Source of the DNA: Rhodovastum sp963714255
Lineage (GTDB): Bacteria; Pseudomonadota; Alphaproteobacteria; Acetobacterales; Acetobacteraceae
DNA: 64,000 nucleotides
Direction: 5' to 3'
Assembly: GCA_963714255.1 (NCBI GenBank)
Contig: CAVQNU010000017.1
Coordinates: forward strand, 60,598 to 124,597
The notes below the pieces were generated by a model. It was not told the DNA's origin. It did no database searches and saw nothing but the letters and a program-made list of their open reading frames with translations. Position 1 is the first letter of the stretch. Each line of letters starts with the position of its first letter. The position numbers and the translations under genes were made by a program. Shown piece after piece: positions 33,722 through 41,926 of this stretch.

Positions 33722-34478
33722 ATGGCCCCCAAGAGCAGGACGCCATTCGGCCGAAGGAGCGGCTTTCTCCAAAAAAAGCTGCTTTGGGTCGGTGCAGGGC
33801 TCGCCCTGCTCTTGGTGCTTGCACCGGCAAACGCGGTGCGCGCCGCTGGCGCGGAACAGGACCTGAACGTCGACCCAGCCTCAGTTGTTCAAGATCTGCA
33901 AGAGTCAGACCTACGCGCTTTGCGCCGTCGCCAGCTGCACCGTGTTCAACGGCGTTTCCTACTGCGCCTGCGATGTGAAATACGGTGACAGCATCAGCCT
34001 GCCGTTCAATTTTGACGACGGCGAGGACATCTGCTCGGTCAATGCTCTCGGCTTTCACAACGGGTACATGGCGAGCACATTCAGTCTGGCCTGGTCGGTC
34101 GTCGCCCCCAATGGCAATCAGGCACTGTACAACTGTCCGGCCGCGACCTCGACCGGCGCCTATGCCCAGTGCGATGGCGGATTGTGCTTCACGAGCACCG
34201 AGGGCCAGTCATTTCCTGGCTTCGACAGGCCCTTGCAAAGTGGGCAGCTTATTTGTTCTTGCCCGATTACGGTTGCCAACCCGCAAAAGGCGAAAATCGG
34301 CTATCAGATCGCCGGGCCATACCCGTGCCAGAAATCATTCTTCCAAAACTGCTCCAGCACGACCGCGAACACAAACACCGGCGCAACCATTCACGTTGGT
34401 GCCCCGACCGGAACCGCCCGGCTGTTGACCCTCCAGCTGTACGGACAGTCGCCGCCGCTGAATGAATGCAATCCCTGA
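33722..34478 (+). CDS. Cys-rich secreted protein of unknown function, apparent +1 frameshift after the signal peptide
   Basis: The N-terminal frame gives a clear signal peptide: MAPKSRTPFGRRSGFLQKK followed by a hydrophobic core LLWVGAGLALLLVLAP and a cleavage-like VRAAGAEQ. About 25 residues later the frame must shift by +1 near 33885-33890 (GTTGTTC) to reach FKICKSQTYALCAVASC. From there the protein runs about 190 residues to NECNP. The mature part has around 14 Cys, many spaced as in disulfide-rich proteins (SYCACDVKYGD, GGLCFTS, LICSCPI, YPCQKSFFQNC). No enzyme motif is recognised. The extra T resembles those in tkt and pgk. GGAG precedes the ATG. Periplasmic or extracellular location is inferred. 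Confidence 0.65.
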
Positions 34479-34522
34479 ACAGCGCCTGCGCGGCATAGCC
34501 TGGTCTCGCGCCGTCAGGTGAC

Positions 34523-34632
34523 GGAAGGACGGCCAGGGCTGTGCCCTGAACCCGCCGTCGCGCGTCGCGTGCCCCCGGCGCGACGGCCGAGAGGTGTTTG
34601 CAACCCATTACTCAAGATGTGGAGTCCAGGGT
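34523..34632. repeat. Decayed composite palindromic repeat (copy 10)
   Basis: GGCCAGGGCTGTGCCCTGAACCCGCC starts like the standard left unit with changes, and the inner hairpin is replaced by a GC-rich GCGTCGCGTGC...CGCGACGGC structure. The right side is reduced to TTGCAACCCATTACTCAAG. It lies between two converging genes. Confidence 0.6.
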
Positions 34633-34642
34633 CAGCGTGACC

Positions 34643-35476
34643 TCACCCCACGTCCAGAAACCGCCCCACCGCCGCGATCTGCTCCGCCACGTTCAGCGCC
34701 GGCGCGTGCCCGCAGCCGGCGAATTCCACCATCCGCGCCCGCGGCCCGCGCCGGGTCATCGCCTCGGCCACGTCGGGCAGCAGCAAATCCGACTGCGCTC
34801 CCCGCAGCACCAGCACCGGCACATCCAGCGCATCCCAATACGCCCACTGCTCGTAATCGCGCGGATAGACGAACAACTGCCGCACGATGAACGGGTCATA
34901 ATGCGTGGTCACGTTGCCGTTCTGCCGCCGCCGCATCAACGTCGCCGCCATCCGCCGCCACTGCGCGTCGGTCAGCGCGCCGAACGGGGCATAGACCCGG
35001 CGCAGATAGGCCTCCAGGTCCGACAGCCGGGCGAACTCGGGCGGCGCGCCCACATAGGTGCGGATGCGCTCCGCCGCCGCCGCCGGCAGGGTCGGCCCGA
35101 TATCGTTGACAACGAGCGAAACAATGCGCCCGCGCAGCGCGGCCGCCGCGGCGCGCATGCCAAGCGCCCCGCCCATTGAGGTGCCGACCCAGTGCAACCG
35201 CTGCAGACCCAGCGCATCGGCAAACGCACGGGCAATCGCGGCGTAAGAGTCCAGGCAATACTCCCGGTCCGGGTCCGGGCTCCATTCCGACAGGCCGCGG
35301 CCGATCTGGTCGGGGCAGAGCACGCGGTACCTTCCGGCCAGCGCCGCCGCGATATCGTCGAAATCGCGGCCGGTGCGCGCCAGCCCGTGCCACATCACCA
35401 CCACCGGTGCGTCCGCCGGGCCCCAGTCGGTATAATGGATCTCGCGGCCGCAGCAGATGACGGTGCCGGATTGCAT
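34643..35476 (-). CDS. Alpha/beta hydrolase
   Basis: A 277-residue single-domain hydrolase without a signal peptide. The oxyanion-hole motif VVMWHGLARTG, the nucleophile elbow VGTSMGGALGM, an acid in LRGAQSDLLLPD and the catalytic His in GCGHAPALN are in the expected order. The lid region lies between about residues 140 and 190. The substrate is unknown. The ATG at 35476 has GAGGGA at a good distance; a GTG at 35491 overlaps the mobA stop (GTGA) and would add five residues. Coupled to mobA on the same strand. Confidence 0.88.
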   Translation of the reverse strand: MQSGTVICCGREIHYTDWGPADAPVVVMWHGLARTGRDFDDIAAALAGRYRVLCPDQIGRGLSEWSPDPDREYCLDSYAAIARAFADALGLQRLHWVGTSMGGALGMRAAAAALRGRIVSLVVNDIGPTLPAAAAERIRTYVGAPPEFARLSDLEAYLRRVYAPFGALTDAQWRRMAATLMRRRQNGNVTTHYDPFIVRQLFVYPRDYEQWAYWDALDVPVLVLRGAQSDLLLPDVAEAMTRRGPRARMVEFAGCGHAPALNVAEQIAAVGRFLDVG

Positions 35477-35487
35477 CAGACAGTCCC

Positions 35488-36099
35488 TCACAGCCCCGCG
35501 AGCGAACGCTCCGCCGCCTCCAGCTCGCCGGGGCTGTTGACGTTGAAGAAGGGATCGTCGCCGGGGTCGTCAAATGAAGCCGGCGCGACCCCCTGCGTTT
35601 CGGTCCAGCGGTCGACCTTGCGCGCGCCCGCCAGCAGGGCCGCCTCCAGCGCATCGGCAAGCGTGGCGGGCCAGAGGGCGATCACCGGATGGGTGCGGCC
35701 GAAGCGCGCGGCGCAGGCGATCGGCACGCAAGCCGCCCGCCGCGCCGCCGCCAGCCGCGCCAGCAAATCCGCCGGCAGGAAGGGCGTGTCGGTGGGCACC
35801 GACAGCACGTCGGCCGCCCCGAGTGACGCCGCCCAGCGCATCCCCGCCAGCACGCCGGCCAGCGGCCCCGGATTGCCGGCCAGCGTGTCGGGCAGCACCG
35901 GCAACCCGAAGCAAGCGAAGCGCGACGGGTCCCCATTGGCGTTCAGCGCCACCGCGCGCACCTGCTTGCGGATGCAGTCCAGCACATGGTCCAGCAGCGG
36001 CCGCCCGCCCAGGCGCCGCAGCGGCTTGTCCCCGCCCCCCATCCGCCGCGCGAGCCCCCCCGCGAGCAGCACCGCGACCGGCTGATCCTCCAGCCCCAT
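35488..36099 (-). CDS. mobA: Molybdenum cofactor guanylyltransferase
   Basis: MobA attaches GMP to molybdopterin to form the guanine dinucleotide cofactor used by DMSO-reductase-type enzymes. The 203-residue product has the nucleotide-binding signature AVLLAGGLARRMGGGDKPL, the metal-binding Asp in SVPTDTPFLPADL, and FFNVNSPGELEAAE near the end. GGAGGGAG precedes the ATG. It overlaps or abuts the downstream hydrolase gene and is divergent from the TRAP transporter genes. No molybdoenzyme is found nearby. Confidence 0.92.
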   Translation of the reverse strand: MGLEDQPVAVLLAGGLARRMGGGDKPLRRLGGRPLLDHVLDCIRKQVRAVALNANGDPSRFACFGLPVLPDTLAGNPGPLAGVLAGMRWAASLGAADVLSVPTDTPFLPADLLARLAAARRAACVPIACAARFGRTHPVIALWPATLADALEAALLAGARKVDRWTETQGVAPASFDDPGDDPFFNVNSPGELEAAERSLAGL

Positions 36100-36204
36100 G
36101 GCCTCTCCCTCCGCACAAACCAGATTGCATCGCCGGGCGGGATGGCGGATACCCCCGGCGGACGGGCGACCGTTGTTGAAACGCACCGTACGGGAGGATC
36201 GAGC

Positions 36205-37215
36205 ATGCGCAGGCTTCCCCGCCGCACCCTTCTGGCCGCCGGCACGGCGCTGCCGCTGGTGGCGATCCGCACCCGCCCGGCCGGCGCGGCCGAGTTCACC
36301 TATAAATATGCCAACAACCTGCCGGCCACCCACCCGCTGAACCTGCGCGCGGCCGAGGCGGCGGCGCGCATCAAGGAGGCCACCGGCGGACGGGTCGACA
36401 TCAACATCTTCCCCAGCAACCAGCTCGGCTCCGACACCGACACGCTCAGCCAGTTGCGCAACGGGGCGGTGGAGTTCTTCACCCTGTCCGGCATCCTGCT
36501 GTCCACCCTGGTGCCGGTCGCGTCCATCAACGGCGTCGGCTTCGCCTTCAAAAGCTACACCCAGGTCTGGACCGCCATGGACGGCAGCCTGGGCGCCTAT
36601 GTCCGCCGCGAAATCGACAAGCGCGGCCTGATTGCGTTTGAGAAGATGTGGGACAACGGCTACCGCCAGATCACCAGTTCGAGCCGGCCGATCCGCATCC
36701 CTGAAGACCTCAACGGGTTCAAGATCCGCGTGCCGGTCGCGCCGCTCTGGACCAGCCTGTTCAAGGCGTTCGGCGCCGCGCCGGTCAGCGTCAACTTCAG
36801 CGAAACCTACGCCGCCCTGCAGACCCACCTCGCCGACGGGCAGGAAAACCCGCTGGCGGTGATCGACACCGCCAAGCTGTACGAAGTGCAGAAATACCTC
36901 GCCGTGACCAATCACATGTGGGACGGATTCTGGTTCCTCGCCAACCGCCGCGCCTTCGACGCCCTGCCCGCTGACGCGCAAATGATCGTGCAGCGCGAGT
37001 TCAACCGCTCCGCCCTGGAGCAGCGCGAAGACGTGGCGAAGCTGAACGCCACGCTGGAAGCGGCGCTGAAGCAAAAGGGGCTGCAATTCGTCGCCACCGA
37101 CCCGGCCGCCTTCCGCGCCGTGCTGAAAAAGGCCGGGTTCTACGCCGAATGGCAGCAGAAATTCGGCACCGAGGCCTGGGGGGTGCTGGAAGGCGCGGTC
37201 GGCAGCCTGGCCTGA
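36205..37215 (+). CDS. TRAP transporter substrate-binding protein DctP
   Basis: A 336-residue periplasmic binding protein of a TRAP transporter. The leader MRRLPRRTLLAAGTALPL resembles a Tat signal (RRLPRRTLLAAG). The mature protein starts near AEFTYKYANNLPATHPLN and contains FPSNQLGSDTDTLSQLRNGAVEF, FEKMWDNGYRQI, the substrate Arg region FKIRVPVAP and YAALQTHLADGQENP, all typical of the DctP family. Ligands are usually dicarboxylates or other organic acids; the exact one is unknown. GGGAGGATC precedes the ATG. Its TGA overlaps the ATG of the membrane subunit (TGATG). Confidence 0.94.
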   Translation: MRRLPRRTLLAAGTALPLVAIRTRPAGAAEFTYKYANNLPATHPLNLRAAEAAARIKEATGGRVDINIFPSNQLGSDTDTLSQLRNGAVEFFTLSGILLSTLVPVASINGVGFAFKSYTQVWTAMDGSLGAYVRREIDKRGLIAFEKMWDNGYRQITSSSRPIRIPEDLNGFKIRVPVAPLWTSLFKAFGAAPVSVNFSETYAALQTHLADGQENPLAVIDTAKLYEVQKYLAVTNHMWDGFWFLANRRAFDALPADAQMIVQREFNRSALEQREDVAKLNATLEAALKQKGLQFVATDPAAFRAVLKKAGFYAEWQQKFGTEAWGVLEGAVGSLA

Positions 37216-39089
37216 TGTCCGCCGCCGGGGCCGCCGCACCGGGAAAACCAATCGCCGGCACGATCGAAACCGCGCTCCGCCACGCCGTGGAACTCCCCAC
37301 GGCTGCCCTGGTGCTGGCGGAAATCGGCGTGCTGCTCGCAGGTGTGGTCAGCCGTTTCATCTTCCACGCCCCGTTCGTGTGGAGCGACGAGCTGGCCTCC
37401 ATCCTGTTCCTGTGGCTGGCCATGTTCGGCGCCGTGGTGGCGCTGCAGCGCGGCCAGCACATGCGCCTGACCGCGGTGGAGGCGGCGATGCCGCCGCGCT
37501 GGCGCGCGCGTACGCAGGTGCTGGCAGTGGCCGTTCCTGCCCTGTTCCTGCTGCTGGTGCTGCCCAGCGCGCGCGACTATGCGATGGACGAGTGGTTCAT
37601 CGAAACCCCGGCGCTCGGCTGGTCCAACATCGTCCGCGCCGCCGCCATCCCGGTGGGTTGCGCGCTGATGGCCTGCACATGCGCCATCCATCTGGCGCGG
37701 TGCCGGCTGACCGACGTGGTTTTCGTCGGCGCGGCGCTGGCAGTGCTGGCCGCGGGGCTGTGGCTCGGCGCGCCGGCGTTGCGGGCCATCGGCAACTGGA
37801 ATCTGGTTTTCTTCTTCGTCGGCCTGCTGGCCGCCGCAGTGCTGCTCGGCGTGCCGATCGGCTTCGCCTTCGGCGCCGCCACACTGGCCTTCCTGACCTG
37901 CGCAACCCGCGCCCCCCTCACCATCATCGTCTCGCGCATGGACGAAGGCATGAGCAGCCTCGTGCTGCTGGCCGTGCCGTTGTTCGTGTTTCTCGGCCTG
38001 CTGATCGAAATGACCGGCATGGCCCGCGCCATGGTGGCCTTCCTCGCCTCCCTGCTCGGCCATGTGCGCGGGGGGCTCTATTACGTGCTGCTCGGCGCGA
38101 TCTATCTGGTCTCCGGCATCTCCGGCTCGAAAGCCGCCGACATGGCCGCGGTGGCGCCGGTGCTGTTCCCGGAAATGAAACGACGCGGCAGCCCCGAGGG
38201 CGAACTCATCGCCATCCTGTCCGCCTCCGGCGCCATGAGCGAAACCATCCCGCCCAGCCTGGTGCTGATCACCATCGGCTCCGTCACCGGCGTGTCCATC
38301 GCCGCCTTGTTCACCGGCGGGCTGTTGCCCGGGCTGGTGCTGGCCGCCGCCCTGGCGCTGGTGGCCTGGCGGCGCTCGCGCGGCGAGGCGACCGGCACAC
38401 GGGCACCCTTGGCCGAGGTGCTGCGCACCCTCGCCATCGCCCTGCCCGCCCTGCTGCTGCCCTTCCTCATCCGCGCCGCGGTGATGCAAGGCATCGCCAC
38501 CGCCACCGAGGTTTCGACCATCGGCATCGCCTACGCCATCATGGCCGGATTGTTTGGGCTGGCCCTGTCCGCGCTGTTCGGCTGGCGACTCTATTCGTTC
38601 AACTGGCGGCGCATCTATCCCATGCTGCTGGAAACCGCCGCGCTCTCCGGCGCCATCCTGCTGATCATCGGCACCGCCACCGCCATGGCCTGGGCACTCA
38701 CCCAGTCCGGATTCTCCCGCCAACTCGCGGCGGCGATGCAAGCCATGCCGGGAGGCTGGTTCGGCTATATGCTGGTGTCCATCGCCGCCTTCGTGGTGCT
38801 GGGCAGCGTGCTGGAAGGCATCCCGGCCATCGTGCTGTTCGGGCCGCTGCTGTTCCCGATCGCCCGCCAGCTCGGCATCCACGAAGTCCACTACGCCATG
38901 GTGGTGATCCTGGCGATGGGCATCGGCCTGTTCGCGCCACCCCTCGGGGTGGGATACTACGCGGCCTGCGCCATCGGACGGGTTTCACCGGATTTGGGCA
39001 TGCGACGGATTTGGCCTTATCTGGGGGCGCTGCTGGCGGGGTTGCTGGCGGTGGCGGCTTTTCCCTGGATTTCGGTCGGATTTCTGTGA
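37215..39089 (+). CDS. TRAP transporter fused permease subunit DctQM
   Basis: A 624-residue inner-membrane protein. Residues about 1-180 form the small DctQ domain with four membrane helices (LPTAALVLAEIGVLLAGVVSRF, WSDELASILFLWLAMFGAVV). The rest is the large DctM domain with many helices and signatures such as GVPIGFAFGAATL, LLAVPLFVFLGLLIE and SGISGSKAADMAAVAPVLFPEM. The C-terminal region has GIGLFAPPLGVGYYAACA. The Q and M parts are normally separate or fused; here they are one polypeptide. Translation is coupled to dctP through TGATG. A downstream M20 amidohydrolase converges on it. Confidence 0.94.
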   Translation: MSAAGAAAPGKPIAGTIETALRHAVELPTAALVLAEIGVLLAGVVSRFIFHAPFVWSDELASILFLWLAMFGAVVALQRGQHMRLTAVEAAMPPRWRARTQVLAVAVPALFLLLVLPSARDYAMDEWFIETPALGWSNIVRAAAIPVGCALMACTCAIHLARCRLTDVVFVGAALAVLAAGLWLGAPALRAIGNWNLVFFFVGLLAAAVLLGVPIGFAFGAATLAFLTCATRAPLTIIVSRMDEGMSSLVLLAVPLFVFLGLLIEMTGMARAMVAFLASLLGHVRGGLYYVLLGAIYLVSGISGSKAADMAAVAPVLFPEMKRRGSPEGELIAILSASGAMSETIPPSLVLITIGSVTGVSIAALFTGGLLPGLVLAAALALVAWRRSRGEATGTRAPLAEVLRTLAIALPALLLPFLIRAAVMQGIATATEVSTIGIAYAIMAGLFGLALSALFGWRLYSFNWRRIYPMLLETAALSGAILLIIGTATAMAWALTQSGFSRQLAAAMQAMPGGWFGYMLVSIAAFVVLGSVLEGIPAIVLFGPLLFPIARQLGIHEVHYAMVVILAMGIGLFAPPLGVGYYAACAIGRVSPDLGMRRIWPYLGALLAGLLAVAAFPWISVGFL

Positions 39090-39093
39090 GCGG

Positions 39094-39188
39094 CCGGGGC
39101 GCTGCCCCGGACCCCGGCCTGCGCGCAGCGCGCCTTCGGCACGACGGCTTTGCCCCTGCACCCCACCAGGGGCTAAGCCCCTGGCCCC
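39094..39188. repeat. Composite palindromic repeat, divergent copy 11
   Basis: Starts with CCGGGGCGCTGCCCCGG as in copy 2, then GCGCGCAGCGCGC and ends with CCAGGGGCTAAGCCCCTGG. It lies exactly between the stops of two converging genes (39089 and 39189). The usual GGAAGG outer flanks are missing. Confidence 0.7.
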
Positions 39189-40376
39189 CTAACTACCAAG
39201 CTCCTGACGCACCAGGCTGAGCCAGTAGGCCACGCCAAAAGGAATGATCATGTCGTTGAAATCATAGTGCGGCGTGTGCAACGCCGCACCGCCGGGCTCA
39301 CCGTGGCTTCCGTTGCCGATGAGCATGAACGCACCAGGACGCGCCCGCAGCATCAACGCGAAATCCTCACCGCCCGTCACCGGCGGAGCGTCGTCATCCA
39401 CCTCCGCACCCGGCAGCGCCGCCGCCGCGGCAGCAGCCACGCCGGTCTGCGCGCCGTGGTTGATCAGCGTCGGCGCGCCGCAGCTCACATTGAACACCGC
39501 TGTGGCGCCATGCAGCCCGGCCAGCCCAAGCGCCAGCTCCTCCATGCGCCGCGCCAGCAAATCGCGCACCGCATCGTTGAAACAACGCGCGGTGCCGGAC
39601 ACCACGATCTCGGCCGGCATCACGTTTGGACTCTCCGCACTCCCCCCGGCGATGTGCCCGACACTCAGCACCGCGGTTTCCAGCGGCGGCACATTGCGCC
39701 CGACAATGGTCTGCAGGCCGAGAACGAAGTGCGACACCACCACCGAAAGATCGGCCGCCAGATGCGGCGCCGCGCCGCCATGCCCGCCCGAACCGTGGAA
39801 CCGCGCCGTCCAGCACCCGGTGGTCGCCATGAAGGCGCCCTTGCGGATGGCGAAAGCACCCGCCTTCAGGCCGGGCATGTTGTGCAGGCCATAAACCGCG
39901 TCACACGGGAAGCGCTCGAAAAGACCGTCTTCGATCATGGCCGCCGCACCGCCGAGAGCCTCCTCGGCGGGCTGGAAAATCAGGTGCACGGTGCCGGCGA
40001 AGTCCGGGTCCTCCGCCAGCTCCCGGGCGGCGCCGAGCAGCATCGTCGTGTGCCCGTCATGCCCGCACGCATGCATGGTGCCTGGAACCCTGGAGGCATA
40101 GGGCAGCCCGGTGGCCTCCATGATCGCCAGCGCATCCATGTCGGCACGCAGGCCGATGGCGCGCCCGCCGGGCCGGCGGCCCCGGATGGTGCCGACCACA
40201 CCGGTGCGACCCACGCCCTCGGTCACCGCAATCCCCCATGCGCGCAGCCGGGCAGCGACCAGTGAAGCGGTGCGGGTTTCCTCCATCGCCATTTCGGGAT
40301 GCGCGTGAATGTCGTGACGCATGGCGGCCAGATCCGAATGCCGGGCCTGCAGGTGCGCGCTCAGATCGTCCGGCAT
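39189..40376 (-). CDS. M20 family amidohydrolase (hippurate hydrolase / N-acyl amino acid deacylase type)
   Basis: A 395-residue cytosolic metallopeptidase-family enzyme that cleaves N-acyl or amide bonds of amino acid derivatives. Motifs: DIHAHPEMAMEE near the N-terminus, LRADMDALAI, MHACGHDGHTTMLLGAA (metal-binding Cys-His), HLIFQPAEEALGGA (catalytic Glu and metal ligand), YGLHNMPGL, and the dimerisation domain with GSGGHGGAAPH. The C-terminal GGEDFALML supplies another ligand. The ATG at 40376 has GGGGGA upstream. It may act on a compound brought in by the neighbouring TRAP system, but this is only inferred from adjacency. Confidence 0.92.
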   Translation of the reverse strand: MPDDLSAHLQARHSDLAAMRHDIHAHPEMAMEETRTASLVAARLRAWGIAVTEGVGRTGVVGTIRGRRPGGRAIGLRADMDALAIMEATGLPYASRVPGTMHACGHDGHTTMLLGAARELAEDPDFAGTVHLIFQPAEEALGGAAAMIEDGLFERFPCDAVYGLHNMPGLKAGAFAIRKGAFMATTGCWTARFHGSGGHGGAAPHLAADLSVVVSHFVLGLQTIVGRNVPPLETAVLSVGHIAGGSAESPNVMPAEIVVSGTARCFNDAVRDLLARRMEELALGLAGLHGATAVFNVSCGAPTLINHGAQTGVAAAAAAALPGAEVDDDAPPVTGGEDFALMLRARPGAFMLIGNGSHGEPGGAALHTPHYDFNDMIIPFGVAYWLSLVRQELGS

Positions 40377-40438
40377 GTCATCCCCCAAATTCCGATGCCG
40401 ACGCTAAACATCTCGCGCGCCCGGGGAAAGCGTCGTGT

Positions 40439-41221
40439 TCATGGACGCAGTGCGGCCCGGGCGGCGAGGAACGCCTGCATCCGGGCGCGAGGCTCCCCGG
40501 TCTCCCAGGACGCGGCAAAGGCATCGATGCCGTGCGCGATCGCGCCGACCGCCGATGAGTCCTCCCACTCCCGCAGCAACGCCTTCTGGCGGCGGATCGC
40601 CTGCGGGGCGCCGGCCAGCACGTCGCCGACCACGCGGCCCAGCGCGCGGGTCAGTTCCTCGGGCAGCACCACCTCCTCCACCAGGCCCCAGGCCAGCGCG
40701 GTGGCGGCGTCGATCGGCTCGCCGGTCAGCAGCAGGCGGCGGGTGCGGCCCCAGCCGATCAGCCGCGGCAGCAGCGCCGCCCCGACGGCGCCGGGAATGC
40801 CCATGCGCACATCCGGCATGGCGAACAGCGCGCCTTGCGCCGCCACGCGCAGGTCGCAGGCGGCGGCGATCTCCAGCCCGGCGCCGATGGTCCAGCCTTG
40901 CAGCCGCGCCACCACCGGCACCGGCAGGGTGCGGATGGCCTGGCAGGCCTCGTGCAGGGCGGTGGCGGCGGCGCGCGCGCCGTTTCGGTCCAGCGCGGCC
41001 ATTTCGGTGATGTCGGCGCCGCCGATGAACGCGCGCTCCCCCTCTCCGGCCAGCACCACCACGCGCAGCGATTCGTCGCCGGCCAGCGCGTGCAGGGACG
41101 CCGCCAGCGTGCGCATGGCGACGGTGCCGATGACGTTCAGCTTGGCGTGGTTGCCGACGGTGACGCGCGCGACCCGGCCTTCCGGCCGGTCATCCAGCGT
41201 CGTCACGATTGCCGCGGTCAT
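40439..41221 (-). CDS. Enoyl-CoA hydratase/isomerase family protein
   Basis: A 260-residue crotonase-fold protein. The oxyanion-hole regions are GERAFIGGADITEMAALD and WTIGAGLEIAAACDLRVA. The second catalytic Glu of classical hydratases falls in FAMPDVRMGIPGAVGA, where one Glu position reads Asp (PDVRMG), so hydratase activity is not certain. Helices at the C-terminus match the trimerisation region. The acyl substrate is unknown. It follows the reverse-strand order upstream of the amidohydrolase, 62 bp apart, and is divergent from msrA. Confidence 0.88.
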   Translation of the reverse strand: MTAAIVTTLDDRPEGRVARVTVGNHAKLNVIGTVAMRTLAASLHALAGDESLRVVVLAGEGERAFIGGADITEMAALDRNGARAAATALHEACQAIRTLPVPVVARLQGWTIGAGLEIAAACDLRVAAQGALFAMPDVRMGIPGAVGAALLPRLIGWGRTRRLLLTGEPIDAATALAWGLVEEVVLPEELTRALGRVVGDVLAGAPQAIRRQKALLREWEDSSAVGAIAHGIDAFAASWETGEPRARMQAFLAARAALRP

Positions 41222-41292
41222 GCGTCCACCCTCCGGGCGCTGGACAAGCCGGCGCCGCAGTCCACTTTGTAGCGCAGCGGAGGAGAAGGGCC

Positions 41293-41832
41293 ATGACGGA
41301 ACAGGTCGCGACGTTGGGGGGCGGGTGCTTCTGGTGTCTGGAGGCGGTGTATCTCGGTCTGCGCGGCGTATCGGGCGTGGTGTCCGGCTATGCCGGCGGC
41401 CATGTGGCGAACCCGACCTATGAGCAGGTGTGCGGCAAGCGCACCGGGCATGCCGAGGTGGTGCAGATCCATTTCGACCCCGCCCAGGTCAGCTACGAGG
41501 ATTTGCTGCGGGTATTCTTCACCATCCACGACCCGACCACCAAGGACCGCCAGGGCAACGACGCCGGGCCGCAGTACCGTTCCATCATCCTGACCCATGA
41601 CGATGCCCAGCGCGTGGCGGCAGCGGCGTTGATTGCCGAAATCGAGGCGGCGCGTATCTGGCCGGGAAAGGTCGTTACCGAAGTGCGGCCGTTGGAGGTT
41701 TTCTGGCCAGCCGAGGAGTACCATCAGAACTACTTCGCCCGGAACCCTTGGCAGGGCTATTGCCAGGCGGTGGTTGCCCCAAAGGTGGCAAAGTTCCGCA
41801 AGACGTTTGCCGATCGCCTCAAGGCAGCCTAG
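41293..41832 (+). CDS. msrA: Peptide-methionine (S)-S-oxide reductase
   Basis: MsrA repairs oxidised methionine residues using thioredoxin. The 179-residue product has the catalytic GCFWCLEAVY with Cys12 as nucleophile, SGYAGGHVANPTYEQVC, HAEVVQIHFDPAQVSYEDLL and the conserved EEYHQNYF. The ATG at 41293 has GGAGAAGGG upstream. Resolving Cys candidates are Cys15 and the later Cys in QGYCQAV. It precedes proA, separated by repeat copy 12. Confidence 0.96.
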   Translation: MTEQVATLGGGCFWCLEAVYLGLRGVSGVVSGYAGGHVANPTYEQVCGKRTGHAEVVQIHFDPAQVSYEDLLRVFFTIHDPTTKDRQGNDAGPQYRSIILTHDDAQRVAAAALIAEIEAARIWPGKVVTEVRPLEVFWPAEEYHQNYFARNPWQGYCQAVVAPKVAKFRKTFADRLKAA

Positions 41833-41916
41833 GGTTCCAAGGGCCTCCGGCCCTTGGTGGGGTCCAGGGGCAAAGCCCCTGGTGGGGCGCGGGGCAACGC
41901 CCCGCCAGGACCCCGG
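41833..41916. repeat. Composite palindromic repeat, divergent copy 12
   Basis: Begins right after the msrA stop: CCAAGGGCCTCCGGCCCTTGG, then CCAGGGGCAAAGCCCCTGG and GGGGCGCGGGGCAACGCCCC. Three hairpins follow one another without the GGAAGG flank. Its right end CCCCGGAGA overlaps the probable ribosome site of proA. Confidence 0.75.
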
Positions 41917-41926
41917 AGACCGCCCG

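Noticed and set aside
36100..36204. Molybdenum-type riboswitch between mobA and dctP
   Set aside because: Only about 105 bp and no recognisable conserved core; no support.
37140..38891. A long reverse frame over dctQM, rich in Gln/His/Gly
   Set aside because: Composition arises from the complement of hydrophobic codons; the plus-strand transporter is clear.
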